Source: Allobosea sp. WAO (GTDB lineage Bacteria > Pseudomonadota > Alphaproteobacteria > Rhizobiales > Beijerinckiaceae). Taken from it: DNA of 64,000 bases. Below the pieces are notes generated by a model that was given only the letters and a program-made list of their open reading frames with translations, was not told the DNA's origin and ran no database searches. Below, in pieces: positions 53,385 to 61,919 of this stretch (position 1 is the stretch's first letter; the number at the start of each line of letters is the position of its first letter). The translations under genes were made by a program, and so were the position numbers. Where the stretch lies: assembly GCF_001509835.1 (NCBI RefSeq), contig NZ_JXTJ01000006.1, positions 496,001 through 560,000 on the forward strand, written 5' to 3'.

Positions 53385-54677
53385 TCAGCGATAGGGCTTG
53401 AGGATGCGCTCGGCCTCGGCCTGCGCGTCCTCCATCGCCTTCTGCGGCGCCTTGGTGCCGGTCAGCGCTGCCTGCAGGCCATCGTTGAGGGCCTTGGTGA
53501 CACGCTGGTTCTCATGGGTCGAGAGCTCGGCGACGGCGTGCGGAAGCTGGTCGCGGGCGACCAGGGCGGCCGGGAAGTCGGCGGCGTATTTCTTCATCGC
53601 CGCAGTCTCGTAGGAATCCGGCCGCACCGCGACATAGCCGGTGTCGATGCTCCATTGTGCGGCGCGCTCGGGCGTGGTGATCCAGCGCACGAACTTGAAG
53701 GCGGCTTCCTGCTCGGCCTTCGAGGCCTTCTTCGAGATGTAGAAATTGCCGCCGCCCGTCGGGCTGCCGAGCCGCTTGCCCGCGGGCAGCAGGCCGACGC
53801 CGAAGGGGAACTTGGCGTTGGTCCTGACATTGGTCAGGTTGCCGGTGGTCGTCCACATCATCGCGACCTTGCGCTCGAAGAAGTCGCGCGGCGTGGTGCC
53901 CCATTCGACGATGCCGGGGGGGTGAACCTTGTGCTTCTGCGCGAGGTCGACCCAGTACTGCAGCGCCTCGACCACGGCCGGGTTGGCATAGTCGGTCTTG
54001 TCGCCGGCCGGGTTGGCGAGGATCGAGCCGGCCTGCGTCGAGAGGCCCTGGAACAGCCAGTAGGGGAAGCCGGAGGAGGGGATCTGGATGCCCCACTGCG
54101 TAACGTTGCCGGCGGCGTCGCGCTTGGTCAGCTTCTGCGCGAAGGCGAGCTGCTCGGCCCAGGTCTTGGGCGGGGTCTCGGGATCGAGCCCGGCTTCCTT
54201 GAACAGCTCCTTGTTCCAGTAGAGGACCACGGTGGAACGCTGGAAGGGGATTCCCCAGGTCTTGCCGCCGGTCTGGCTGTTCTCCATGAAGCCGGGGAAG
54301 AAGCTGGCGAGCCACTTCTTGTCCTCGTCGGTCTTCACGAACTCGTCGAAGGGGACGATGGCGTCCTCGTCGATCAGCGTGAACATGTCGGTCGAGAGCA
54401 GCACGGAGAGCACCGGCGGGGTGCCGCTCTTGTGGGCCGTCAGCGCCTTGACGATCGTTTCCTGATAGGTGCCCGCATAGATCGGGTTGACCTTGAGCGA
54501 GGCGTTCTCGCCGGCGAAGCCGCTGGCATAGGCATCGATCAGCTTGGTGATCGGGCCGCCGACGGCGACGGGGTAGAAGAACGAGATCTCCGCGGCCTGC
54601 TGCGCGCGCGCCAGCGCCGGCATCGCCACCGAACCTGCCAGCGCCATCGCGCCGGTCATGAATTCACGTCTGTCCAT
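53385..54677 (-). CDS. ABC importer substrate-binding protein (UgpB-like, family 1)
   Basis: A 430-residue periplasmic protein with signal sequence MDRREFMTGAMALAGSVAMP, in which RREFM is a twin-arginine-type motif. The segment AEISFFYPVAVGGPITKLID resembles the start of mature UgpB, and WGIPFQRSTVVLYWNKELFK, GNFYISKKASKAEQEAAFKF are usual family 1 regions. Glycerol-3-phosphate or a glycerophosphodiester is the leading candidate ligand. Confidence 0.9.
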   Translation of the reverse strand: MDRREFMTGAMALAGSVAMPALARAQQAAEISFFYPVAVGGPITKLIDAYASGFAGENASLKVNPIYAGTYQETIVKALTAHKSGTPPVLSVLLSTDMFTLIDEDAIVPFDEFVKTDEDKKWLASFFPGFMENSQTGGKTWGIPFQRSTVVLYWNKELFKEAGLDPETPPKTWAEQLAFAQKLTKRDAAGNVTQWGIQIPSSGFPYWLFQGLSTQAGSILANPAGDKTDYANPAVVEALQYWVDLAQKHKVHPPGIVEWGTTPRDFFERKVAMMWTTTGNLTNVRTNAKFPFGVGLLPAGKRLGSPTGGGNFYISKKASKAEQEAAFKFVRWITTPERAAQWSIDTGYVAVRPDSYETAAMKKYAADFPAALVARDQLPHAVAELSTHENQRVTKALNDGLQAALTGTKAPQKAMEDAQAEAERILKPYR

Positions 54678-54725
54678 GTCCTGAACTCCCTTTTCTCGTG
54701 CGATCGCCCGGCTTCTACGGCCGGC

Positions 54726-55763
54726 TCACCCCGGTACCACTCTTTGCTCGGTCGACTGGTCGAACCAGTGCAGCAGCGATTGTGACAGCTTGATGTAGAC
54801 CTTGTCGCCGGCCATGGCCCGGACCTTGCCGGGACGCCGCACGATGAAGGGATGGCCGTCGATGCGTGCCTCGATCAGCGTGTCGGCGCCGAGATATTCC
54901 ACGGCGACGACGTCGGCCCCGATACCACTCTCGGCGAGCTCGCTCACTTCGGGGCGGACACCGACACTGAGCTTGGCGGGATCGAGTCCGGGCGGCGGCG
55001 CGATGTCGCCGCCGCCGGAGCGGAGCGCCTGCAGTGGCACGACGTTCATCGGCGGCGTGCCGACGAAGCGCGCGACGAAGATGCTGGCAGGGTTCTCGTA
55101 GAGCTCGTCCGGCGGGGCGTCCTGCTCGATGCGGCCGTTGCGCATCAGGACGACCTGGTCGGCCATGGTCATCGCCTCGACCTGGTCATGGGTGACATAG
55201 ACCATGGTCATGCCGAGCTTCTGCTGGAGCTCGCGGATCTCGCGGCGCATTTCGACGCGCAGCTGGGCGTCGAGATTGGAGAGCGGCTCGTCCATCAGGC
55301 AAACCGGGGCCCGCGCCACGATGGCGCGGCCGAGCGCGACGCGCTGCTGCTGGCCGCCCGAGAGCTGCGAGGGCTTGCGGTCGAGCAGCGCGCCGAGGCC
55401 GAGGATCTCGGCGGCACGGGTGAGGCGTTCGTCGCGCTCGGCGCGCGGCAGCTTGCGGACCCTGAGCCCGAACAGGATGTTCTCGGCAACCGAGAGGTGC
55501 GGGAACAGCGCGTAGTTCTGGAAGACCATGGCAATGCCGCGCCCGGAGGGCGGCGCCTGGGTAACGTCCTTGCCGCCGATGGCGATCACGCCCGAGCTGG
55601 CGTCCTCCAGCCCGGCGATCAGGCGCAGCGTCGTCGACTTGCCGCAGCCGGAGGGGCCGAGCAGCGCGACGAGCTTCCCCTGCCCGACGGTGAAGGTCAC
55701 CCGGTCGACGGCGGCGGTCCCGCCCCAGTTCTTGGAAACGGCCTTGAGCTCGACTGATACCAT
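54726..55763 (-). CDS. ABC importer ATP-binding protein (UgpC/MalK type)
   Basis: A 345-residue ATPase with a C-terminal regulatory TOBE domain. Walker A LLGPSGCGKSTTLR, Q-loop VFQNYALFPHLSVAEN, signature LSGGQQQRVALGRA, Walker B VCLMDEPLSNLDAQLR, switch VTHDQVEAM. First gene of the leftward operon; the start at 55763 is preferred to an in-frame codon at 55871, which would add residues unlike the family. It is divergent from a second ABC operon. Confidence 0.92.
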   Translation of the reverse strand: MVSVELKAVSKNWGGTAAVDRVTFTVGQGKLVALLGPSGCGKSTTLRLIAGLEDASSGVIAIGGKDVTQAPPSGRGIAMVFQNYALFPHLSVAENILFGLRVRKLPRAERDERLTRAAEILGLGALLDRKPSQLSGGQQQRVALGRAIVARAPVCLMDEPLSNLDAQLRVEMRREIRELQQKLGMTMVYVTHDQVEAMTMADQVVLMRNGRIEQDAPPDELYENPASIFVARFVGTPPMNVVPLQALRSGGGDIAPPPGLDPAKLSVGVRPEVSELAESGIGADVVAVEYLGADTLIEARIDGHPFIVRRPGKVRAMAGDKVYIKLSQSLLHWFDQSTEQRVVPG

Positions 55764-55972
55764 GCGCTGACCGGCTCTTCCTGAAGACGTTGCCTCTACC
55801 CAGCCGAATCCGCGGCTTCCTGCGCATCTTCCCCCGGCGAGCGAGAGAATGCTGGTATTTTGCCGGCGCACAAGAGCCTGTCCACAGGGGTTTTGCGTGA
55901 TGAGGCTGGCTCGTCAGGGCGGCCGACGGCCTTCACAAAGCTGTTGCACGGCGATGCAAGTGTCCGCTACGC

Positions 55973-56024
55973 TTATTCCAAGCGATGAGGGAAATGGATC
56001 ATACGTTCCATTTTCTTGGAATAA
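55973..56024. promoter_or_regulatory. Nested inverted repeats between two divergent ABC operons
   Basis: TTATTCCAAG (55973-55982) is matched by CTTGGAATAA (56015-56024). Inside, ATGGA (55994-55998) is matched by TCCAT (56007-56011). The outer repeat ends 6 bp before the start codon at 56031, so it could act as an operator or as a hairpin near the ribosome binding site. Confidence 0.6.
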
Positions 56025-56030
56025 GGTCGC

Positions 56031-57158
56031 ATGGGGAGAAGACGTTTGCAGGCCGAACGGCAACAGAGCTTGCGCTCGGGCGAGGCGATCAGCGTGCGCG
56101 GTCTGCACGTTGGCTACGGCAACACGCGCGTCCTTCACGGCATCGATCTCGATTTCTCTCCCGGAAGTTTCACCGCGCTGCTCGGCTCGTCGGGCTGCGG
56201 CAAGACCACGCTCTTGCGCTCGCTGAGCGGCTTTGTGCCGGTGCAGTCCGGCTCGATCATCGTCGGCGGGCGCGATGTCGCCGGCCTGCCGCCGGAGAAG
56301 CGCGGCATGGCGATGGTATTCCAGTCCTATGCGCTCTGGCCGCACATGACCGTGCTGCAGAACATCGGCTACGGGCTGAAGCTGCGCGGCGTGCCGAAGG
56401 CCGAGATCGCCGCCAAGGTCGCCTCGATGCTCGCCTTCCTCGGCCTCTCCGGCTACGAGAGCCGCAAGGTCACGGCACTTTCTGGCGGCCAGCGCCAGCG
56501 CGTCGCGCTCGGCCGGGCGCTCGCCATCGATCCCGGCATCCTCCTGCTCGACGAGCCGCTCTCCAATCTCGACGCCAAGATCCGCATGACCATGCGGCAC
56601 GAGATCAGGGCGATCCAGCAGCGCCTCGGCGTGACCGCCGTCCATGTCACGCATGACCGCGAGGAGGCGATGACCATGGCCGACCGGCTGGTCATCATGG
56701 AGGCCGGCCGGATCGCCCAGGTCGGCACGCCGGAAGAGGTCTATGACCGCCCGGCCAGCGCCTTCGTCGCCAATTTCATGGGGGCGGAGAACATCCTGCC
56801 GCTGCGCGTCGAGCACGCTGCGGGCGGCGCCTCGCTTTTCGCCGGCGATGCCACAGCCGAGCTGCCGCCGGCCCTGCGAGACGCCCTGCCTGCCGGCCGG
56901 GCAACGGCCTATTTCCGCGACGATGTCGCGCGCCTCGACGCGGCGGAGACGCCGTCGGCGGGGGATCTGGTGATGACGGGCCGCGTCGCGGCCCGTGCCT
57001 ACCCGGGTGGGGTCTATCGCTATCGCGTCAAGACCGACGATTGCGAGGTCACGGTCGACGACGCCACCCGTCACGAACTCGGAGCGAAGGTCGGGCTGCG
57101 CATTCCCGTGCAGCGCCTTCACATCTTCCCGGTATCCGAGGCCGGGCTTGCTGCCTGA
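56031..57158 (+). CDS. ABC importer ATP-binding protein (PotA/FbpC type)
   Basis: A 375-residue ATPase: Walker A LLGSSGCGKTTLLRSL, Q-loop VFQSYALWPHMTVLQN, signature LSGGQRQRVALGRA, Walker B ILLLDEPLSNLDAKIR, switch VTHDREEAM, then a TOBE-like C-terminal domain from about residue 285. The pattern is that of importers for iron, polyamines, thiosulfate or phosphonates (family 1 binding protein). The AUG is preceded by AAGG and nested inverted repeats. It heads a four-gene operon. Confidence 0.92.
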   Translation: MGRRRLQAERQQSLRSGEAISVRGLHVGYGNTRVLHGIDLDFSPGSFTALLGSSGCGKTTLLRSLSGFVPVQSGSIIVGGRDVAGLPPEKRGMAMVFQSYALWPHMTVLQNIGYGLKLRGVPKAEIAAKVASMLAFLGLSGYESRKVTALSGGQRQRVALGRALAIDPGILLLDEPLSNLDAKIRMTMRHEIRAIQQRLGVTAVHVTHDREEAMTMADRLVIMEAGRIAQVGTPEEVYDRPASAFVANFMGAENILPLRVEHAAGGASLFAGDATAELPPALRDALPAGRATAYFRDDVARLDAAETPSAGDLVMTGRVAARAYPGGVYRYRVKTDDCEVTVDDATRHELGAKVGLRIPVQRLHIFPVSEAGLAA

Positions 57159-57172
57159 CAGGGGTTGATCAC

Positions 57173-58303
57173 ATGCGCACGCTCACGATTGCCTGTTCGA
57201 TCGCAGCGCTGATGGCGGCAACGCCGCTCTCGGCGCAGACACTCAACGTCGCCACTGCGGGCGACCAGAACATGGTCGACTATGTGAAGGACTATCTCGG
57301 GCCGATGTTCGAGAAGGCCCATCCCGGGGTGAAGGTCGTCTCGGTCGGCACCGGGCCGGGCGATTCCGGCTCGCAGAAGATCTACGAGAAGCTCGACGCC
57401 CAGAAGGGCTCGGCCGCCACGGATTTCGACGTCGTCGTCATCCACCAGAAGGCCGCCGGCACGATGGTCAAGGAAGGGCTCCTCGCCAAGTACACCGACG
57501 GGGTCGACACCGCGAAGCTGGTCTCCAGCGAGGCGGCGAAGAACTCGCTCGGCTCCGACGTCTCCGGCTACGTCCTGCCGATGTTCCAGTCGCAGACGGC
57601 GCTGGCCTACAATGCCGATCTCCTGAAGACGCCGCCGAACAGCTTCGCTGAGCTGAAGGACTGGGTGAGCAAGAACCCGAAGCAGTTCGGCTACAACGGC
57701 ATCAAGGGCGGCATGTCCGGCGTCGCCTTCGTCACGGGCTGGGTCTACGCCTTCGGCGGCGATGCCGACAAACTGGTCAAGGGGCCGTATGACCCGGCGG
57801 TGAAGGCGGGCTGGGAAGGCGCGCTCGCCGATCTCAAGACCTTCAACAAGAACGCGGTCATCACGCCCGGCAATGCCGGCACCCTCGACATGCTGAACCG
57901 CGGCGAGATCGCCATGGGGCCGGTTTGGGTCGACATGTTCTATTCTTGGCAGGCCGACGGCAAGCTGCCGCCGAACATGAAGCTGAAGCTGGCCGCGCCC
58001 GGCATGCCGGGCCAGCCCATGTACTACGCCGTGCCGGAGAAGACCGCCCATCGCAAGCTGGCCGAGGCGTTCATCGCGCTCGCCACCAGCCCGCAGGTCC
58101 AGGCCGACGGCATCGTCAAGCGCTTCAACTGGTATCCTGGCATCGACGCCAAGAACCTCGAGGGCAAGCTTGACCAGGCCGCCTGGAACAAGCTCTTCAC
58201 CGACATCACCCCGGCCGATCTCAGCGCCAAGGCGAAGCCCTTCCCGATCGCGCCCTACTTCAACGACATTCTCGAAAGCTACGAGAAGAAGGTCGCGAAC
58301 TGA
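57173..58303 (+). CDS. ABC importer substrate-binding protein (family 1)
   Basis: A 376-residue periplasmic protein with signal peptide MRTLTIACSIAALMAATPLSA. The mature part starts TLNVATAGDQNMVDYVKDYL and has typical segments DFDVVVIHQKAAGTMVKEGL, SQTALAYNADLLKTPP and EIAMGPVWVDMFYSW. It resembles binding proteins for polyamines or phosphonate-like ligands only in general form; ligand unknown. Fifteen bases separate it from the ATPase, and a terminator hairpin follows. Confidence 0.88.
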   Translation: MRTLTIACSIAALMAATPLSAQTLNVATAGDQNMVDYVKDYLGPMFEKAHPGVKVVSVGTGPGDSGSQKIYEKLDAQKGSAATDFDVVVIHQKAAGTMVKEGLLAKYTDGVDTAKLVSSEAAKNSLGSDVSGYVLPMFQSQTALAYNADLLKTPPNSFAELKDWVSKNPKQFGYNGIKGGMSGVAFVTGWVYAFGGDADKLVKGPYDPAVKAGWEGALADLKTFNKNAVITPGNAGTLDMLNRGEIAMGPVWVDMFYSWQADGKLPPNMKLKLAAPGMPGQPMYYAVPEKTAHRKLAEAFIALATSPQVQADGIVKRFNWYPGIDAKNLEGKLDQAAWNKLFTDITPADLSAKAKPFPIAPYFNDILESYEKKVAN

Positions 58304-58318
58304 GCCGTCCCCTCAATC

Positions 58319-58348
58319 GCGGCCCGGCTCCCGCCGGGCCGCATTTTT
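58319..58348 (+). terminator. Intra-operon terminator after the binding-protein gene
   Basis: GCGGCCCGGC (58319-58328) pairs with GCCGGGCCGC (58333-58342), followed by A and TTTTT. It lies between the binding-protein stop and the permease genes, an arrangement that lowers permease expression relative to binding protein. Confidence 0.8.
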
Positions 58349-58352
58349 CCCG

Positions 58353-59198
58353 ATGGCGCCCAACATGCTGTCTCAACGCCAACTGGCGCTGATCCTGATC
58401 GCTCCCGGCCTATTCCTCGTCGCGGCGCTGTTTCTCTATCCGCTCGGCTTCTCGCTGGTCTCGGCCTTCACCCGGTCGGACGGTTCGCTGACGCTGGAAT
58501 GGTTTGCCAAGGCCTTCGAGCTCTATTCGGGCGACATCCTCTTCACCATCATCATCGTGGTGACCTCCTGCGTGCTGACCGGGCTCGCCGCCATCGCGAT
58601 CGCGGGCACGCTGACGCTCGGCGAGAACCGCTGGGTCGTCGGCACGCTGCGGGCACTCTATCGCTGGCCGCTGTTCATCCCGTTCATCGTCGCGGCGCAG
58701 TGCATGCGCACCTTCCTCGCCAAGAACGGGCTGATGAACAACACCTTCGTCTCGCTCGGCCTGATGGACCCGCTGAGCGCAACGAGCTTCCTCGACTGGC
58801 GCGGCATCATCGCCACTTTCGTCTGGAAGCAGACGCCCTTCGTCGCCCTGCTGCTCGCCGGTGCGCTCGCCTCGATCGACCGGGCGACGCTGGAAGCAGG
58901 CCGCAATCTCGGCGCCTCGCGCCCGCGCGTGCTCTTCGAGCTCGCTTTGCCACAGGTGATGCCGACACTGCTGGTCGCGCTCGTCCTGTCCTTCGTGACG
59001 ATGCTCTCTGTGCTTTCAGTGCCGATGATGGTCGCCGGCTCGCAGCCGACCATGCTGACCGTCGACATGGCCTTCAGGATCAACGCCTATGGCGACTACG
59101 CGACAGCCAATGCGCTCGGCGTCATCACCTATCTGATCAGCGCCGGCGCCGCGATCCTCTACCTGAAACGCGGGTTGGCCAAGGAGGGCGCGCCATGA
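58353..59198 (+). CDS. ABC importer permease 1
   Basis: A 281-residue permease with six helices: signature LALILIAPGLFLVAALFLYP at the first helix and the coupling loop LEAGRNLGASRPRVLFELAL. ATG 58353 lies directly after the terminator T-run with no visible ribosome binding site; ATG 58365 is an alternative. The in-frame region further upstream overlaps the binding-protein gene. It overlaps the next permease start by 4 bp. Confidence 0.88.
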   Translation: MAPNMLSQRQLALILIAPGLFLVAALFLYPLGFSLVSAFTRSDGSLTLEWFAKAFELYSGDILFTIIIVVTSCVLTGLAAIAIAGTLTLGENRWVVGTLRALYRWPLFIPFIVAAQCMRTFLAKNGLMNNTFVSLGLMDPLSATSFLDWRGIIATFVWKQTPFVALLLAGALASIDRATLEAGRNLGASRPRVLFELALPQVMPTLLVALVLSFVTMLSVLSVPMMVAGSQPTMLTVDMAFRINAYGDYATANALGVITYLISAGAAILYLKRGLAKEGAP

Positions 59199-60010
59199 TG
59201 CGGCTCGCCTCCGCTGCCAGGGCGACCTTCGCCGCGGCCGTCCTCACCGCCTTCGCCTTCGTGCTGATCGGCCCGCTCGCCAATCTGGCGCTATGGTCGG
59301 TGGCCGAGCGCTGGTACACGCCCTACAAGCTGCCGGTGACCTATGGCACGCGCTATTGGGAGCAGGTCTTCCGGCCGACCGGCGACGCCATGGCCTCGCT
59401 CGGCACCAGCGTCTGGATCGCGGTGCTGACGGTCATCGTCGCACTCGCCTTGTCGATTCCCGCCGGCTACGCGCTGGCGCGGCTGAAGCTGCCGATGCGG
59501 GCGGCCTTCATGGTGCTCTTCCTGCTGCCGCAGGCCTTTCCCTCGGTCGCGATCTACATCAACGTCGCAAGAGTCTTCTACCAGCTCGGCATCAACGGCA
59601 CGGTGCTGGGCGTGGTGCTGGTGCATGCCGCGCACGGGCTGGTCTATTCGGTCTGGATCGCGGCAGCGGCCTTCGCGGCGGTCGACAAGGACCTCGAACT
59701 CGCCGCGCGCAATATCGGGGCCTCGCCGCTGCGCACCTTCTTCACGGTGACGCTGCCACTGGCGATGCCGGGCATCATCGCCAGCGGCATCTTCGTCTTC
59801 CTGGAATCGCTCGACGAGTTCACCGGCACCTTCTTCGTCGGCGTGCCGCAGGTCACCACCCTGCCGCTCCTGCTCTACAACGCGGCGATGGGTGGCAATT
59901 ATCAGGTTGCCTCGATCACGGCGCTGATCCTGCTCGTACCCTCGGTGCTGTTCATGCTGTTCATCGAGCGCTTCCTGCGCGCCGACGTGCTGGCCAAGGT
60001 CGGGGCCTGA
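59195..60010 (+). CDS. ABC importer permease 2
   Basis: A 271-residue permease with six helices and the coupling loop LELAARNIGASPLRTFFTVT. It begins in an ATGA overlap with the previous gene, with AAGGAGG at ideal spacing. FIFVFLESLDEF-like residues (GIFVFLESLDEFTGTFFVG) are typical of PotC/FbpB-type second permeases. Last gene of the operon. Confidence 0.9.
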   Translation: MMRLASAARATFAAAVLTAFAFVLIGPLANLALWSVAERWYTPYKLPVTYGTRYWEQVFRPTGDAMASLGTSVWIAVLTVIVALALSIPAGYALARLKLPMRAAFMVLFLLPQAFPSVAIYINVARVFYQLGINGTVLGVVLVHAAHGLVYSVWIAAAAFAAVDKDLELAARNIGASPLRTFFTVTLPLAMPGIIASGIFVFLESLDEFTGTFFVGVPQVTTLPLLLYNAAMGGNYQVASITALILLVPSVLFMLFIERFLRADVLAKVGA

Positions 60011-60021
60011 GGCCGGCGCCG

Positions 60022-60675
60022 CTAATCCGTCCAGGACAGCAGAACCTCGCCGACGACCGGCTTCACCGCCCTGATGTCGGCATCGCCCGATGAAAACTCG
60101 CTGTCGCCCGATACGCGATCGAGCGCCGCGCCGTCGGCGCCCGGCGTGTCATGAAAACGCAGGAGGAGCCGGCAGCCGCCGCCCGCCTTGGCCAGCTTCC
60201 CGCCACGCCAATCGGTCGCGGTGCCAGCATAGTCCCAGCCGAAGCCGAGAATGGTGAAGGGGCCGCCATTGGCCCTTTCGACCGCCGCTAGCGGCGTGCC
60301 GATCGCGATGCGCGAGCCGTCCGGGCCCTCGACCGACTGGCTCGAGTCCTCGCGGACATAAATCGTCGCCGGGCGGCGACGCTTTGCGCCGTCCCGCCAG
60401 ACCAGCTCGATGCGCCGCTTGCCATCGCCGGGGAAGATGATGGCGCCCGGCTGCTTTTCGCCTTCGCCGACCTCGATCCGAGCCCGCCGGACATTGTCCT
60501 TGCCGAAGGCCCGGATCAGCGTCGCTTCGTCCGCGTTGCGGGCGAAGGGGCCGATACAGGCGATGGGCGCGATGGGCTGCGCAGCGGCCGGCGTCATGAC
60601 CAAGGGCAGTGCCGGCGCTGCGAGGATGGCCGGGCACAGCCAGCGGCGACGGCTCGGGTGGATCGCGAAGCTCAT
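60022..60675 (-). CDS. Exported protein of unknown function, 217 aa
   Basis: A 217-residue protein with a signal peptide (FAIHPSRRRWLCPAILAAPA up to about AAAQ). The mature part is beta-rich: IACIGPFARNADEATLIRAF, then VGEGEKQPGAIIFPGDGKRR and GPDGSRIAIGTPLAAVERAN, a pattern seen in small secreted conserved proteins without a known role. Two Cys remain (CIGPF, GGCRLLL). It converges with the ABC operon at 11 bp. Confidence 0.7.
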   Translation of the reverse strand: MSFAIHPSRRRWLCPAILAAPALPLVMTPAAAQPIAPIACIGPFARNADEATLIRAFGKDNVRRARIEVGEGEKQPGAIIFPGDGKRRIELVWRDGAKRRRPATIYVREDSSQSVEGPDGSRIAIGTPLAAVERANGGPFTILGFGWDYAGTATDWRGGKLAKAGGGCRLLLRFHDTPGADGAALDRVSGDSEFSSGDADIRAVKPVVGEVLLSWTD

Positions 60676-60744
60676 CCGTCAGCTTAGCCCGCATGACGCA
60701 GGGGAAGCCAGAGCTTGGCGAGCCGGATCGTGGTGTCCTGTGTG

Positions 60745-61056
60745 TCAGACCCTAGGCGGCGATGAGCCACGGTCGAAGACCGGTGTCGCCTCGGTCGGCC
60801 CAGCCGGGTCCTGACCGGTCGGAATGTCCTCGGCGGCATGCCTTGCGGCTTCCTCCTGCTCGGTCAGGCCGTCGATCGTGTCGTTGGCGTCGCTGCCGGC
60901 ATCATGGACATTGGTCTCGTCGCTGACCCGCCGGCGGTCGCGGCCCGCAAGATCGGGATCGGGGCGGACCGAGGCATCTTCCGGGCGGACTGCATCGTTC
61001 CCGATGCGCTCGTCGAGCAGCGCCGGATTCTCGCGCGGCTTGGGGCTGTCTGACAT
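60745..61056 (-). CDS. Acidic disordered small protein
   Basis: A 103-residue, very hydrophilic protein, MSDSPKPRENPALLDERIGN at the start, followed by Asp/Arg/Ala-rich sequence with no hydrophobic core. It is likely intrinsically disordered; no family recognised. GGGAGAG precedes ATG 61056; the frame is also open to 61095. Confidence 0.6.
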   Translation of the reverse strand: MSDSPKPRENPALLDERIGNDAVRPEDASVRPDPDLAGRDRRRVSDETNVHDAGSDANDTIDGLTEQEEAARHAAEDIPTGQDPAGPTEATPVFDRGSSPPRV

Positions 61057-61180
61057 GGCGGCTCTCCCTGGCTGGCCTGTTGCCGAACCAAGCAACGAGC
61101 CGCGGCATTGTTCCGCGGGGCCGAGCTTGCTCCGAACTTTCGCGGGGGCGCCGCGTTGCGTCAGGCAAAGGGAGTACGAG

Positions 61181-61444
61181 ATGACGATGTTTCATCAGGC
61201 CGCAGGCGAGCCCGGCGGCGATCCGATGCCGCCAATGCCGCCGCCCGAATTGCCACCGCTGAAGCCGGGCGAGGTGCCGCCGGCACCGCCGATCGAGACG
61301 CCGCCGGATGCGGAGCCAATCGGTATTCCGACAGACCCGCCGCCGGAGCTACCGCCCAACGCGCCGCCGGAAAGACCGCCGGCGACACCGATCGACTTGC
61401 CGCCGGCGCGCGATCCACGCCAGCCGCAGGAGCGTGGTCGATAG
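61181..61444 (+). CDS. Proline-rich small protein
   Basis: An 87-residue protein about one third proline, with repeated PP pairs such as PPMPPPELPPLKPGEVPPAP and PERPPATPIDLPPARDP. No signal peptide or domain is seen. AAAGGGAGT precedes the ATG, so translation is plausible, but polyproline stretches would need elongation factor P. Low complexity makes homology hard to judge. Confidence 0.5.
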   Translation: MTMFHQAAGEPGGDPMPPMPPPELPPLKPGEVPPAPPIETPPDAEPIGIPTDPPPELPPNAPPERPPATPIDLPPARDPRQPQERGR

Positions 61445-61586
61445 CGGAACAGCCTTCGTCTCTCCAGCCGGTGGAATGGTAATCGCAGTCTAGGAAGCGC
61501 TACGAACTCTACGTCATCAATGGCTTGATGGCGCATCATGACCTTACTAAGATACACGTCATGGGCGCTTTTCGGAGGCCGCGACT

Positions 61587-61919
61587 GTGTTGATCGTCTC
61601 GAGCGATCAGGTCTCCGCGTTGCGGCAGCTGGTGCGGCAGCAACAGGCGCAACAGTTCATCGCCTGGATCGTGCAGCATGCAAGCCTGATCGGCACGATG
61701 CCGGAGGAGGTTGCGCTGCAGGCCTTGGCTGCGGCCCGGAGTGAAGCGGACGCGGCGGGAATCGACACCCAATCGCGCCTCTTCGCTTACGCGCTCGCCA
61801 AGGCGTTGATGCCGGAGATGACGGGACCGCAATATCTGCTCGCGCTCGATGCGGTCTTCGACGGACCGACGGATCTGGCTCGCACGCTGCTCGCGATCAA
61901 AGCCCGCCCGAATGGATGA
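61587..61919 (+). CDS. Small helical protein at the head of the secretion-cargo module
   Basis: A 110-residue all-helical protein, not recognised by name. It opens with SSDQVSALRQLVRQQQAQQF and contains ALAAARSEADAAGIDTQSRL and MTGPQYLLALDAVFDGP. Similar-sized helical proteins often lie beside DUF4123 and PAAR genes in type VI cargo clusters. GTG 61587 with GGAGG upstream is the start. It overlaps the lipase start by 8 bp, so the two are coupled. Confidence 0.7.
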   Translation: MLIVSSDQVSALRQLVRQQQAQQFIAWIVQHASLIGTMPEEVALQALAAARSEADAAGIDTQSRLFAYALAKALMPEMTGPQYLLALDAVFDGPTDLARTLLAIKARPNG

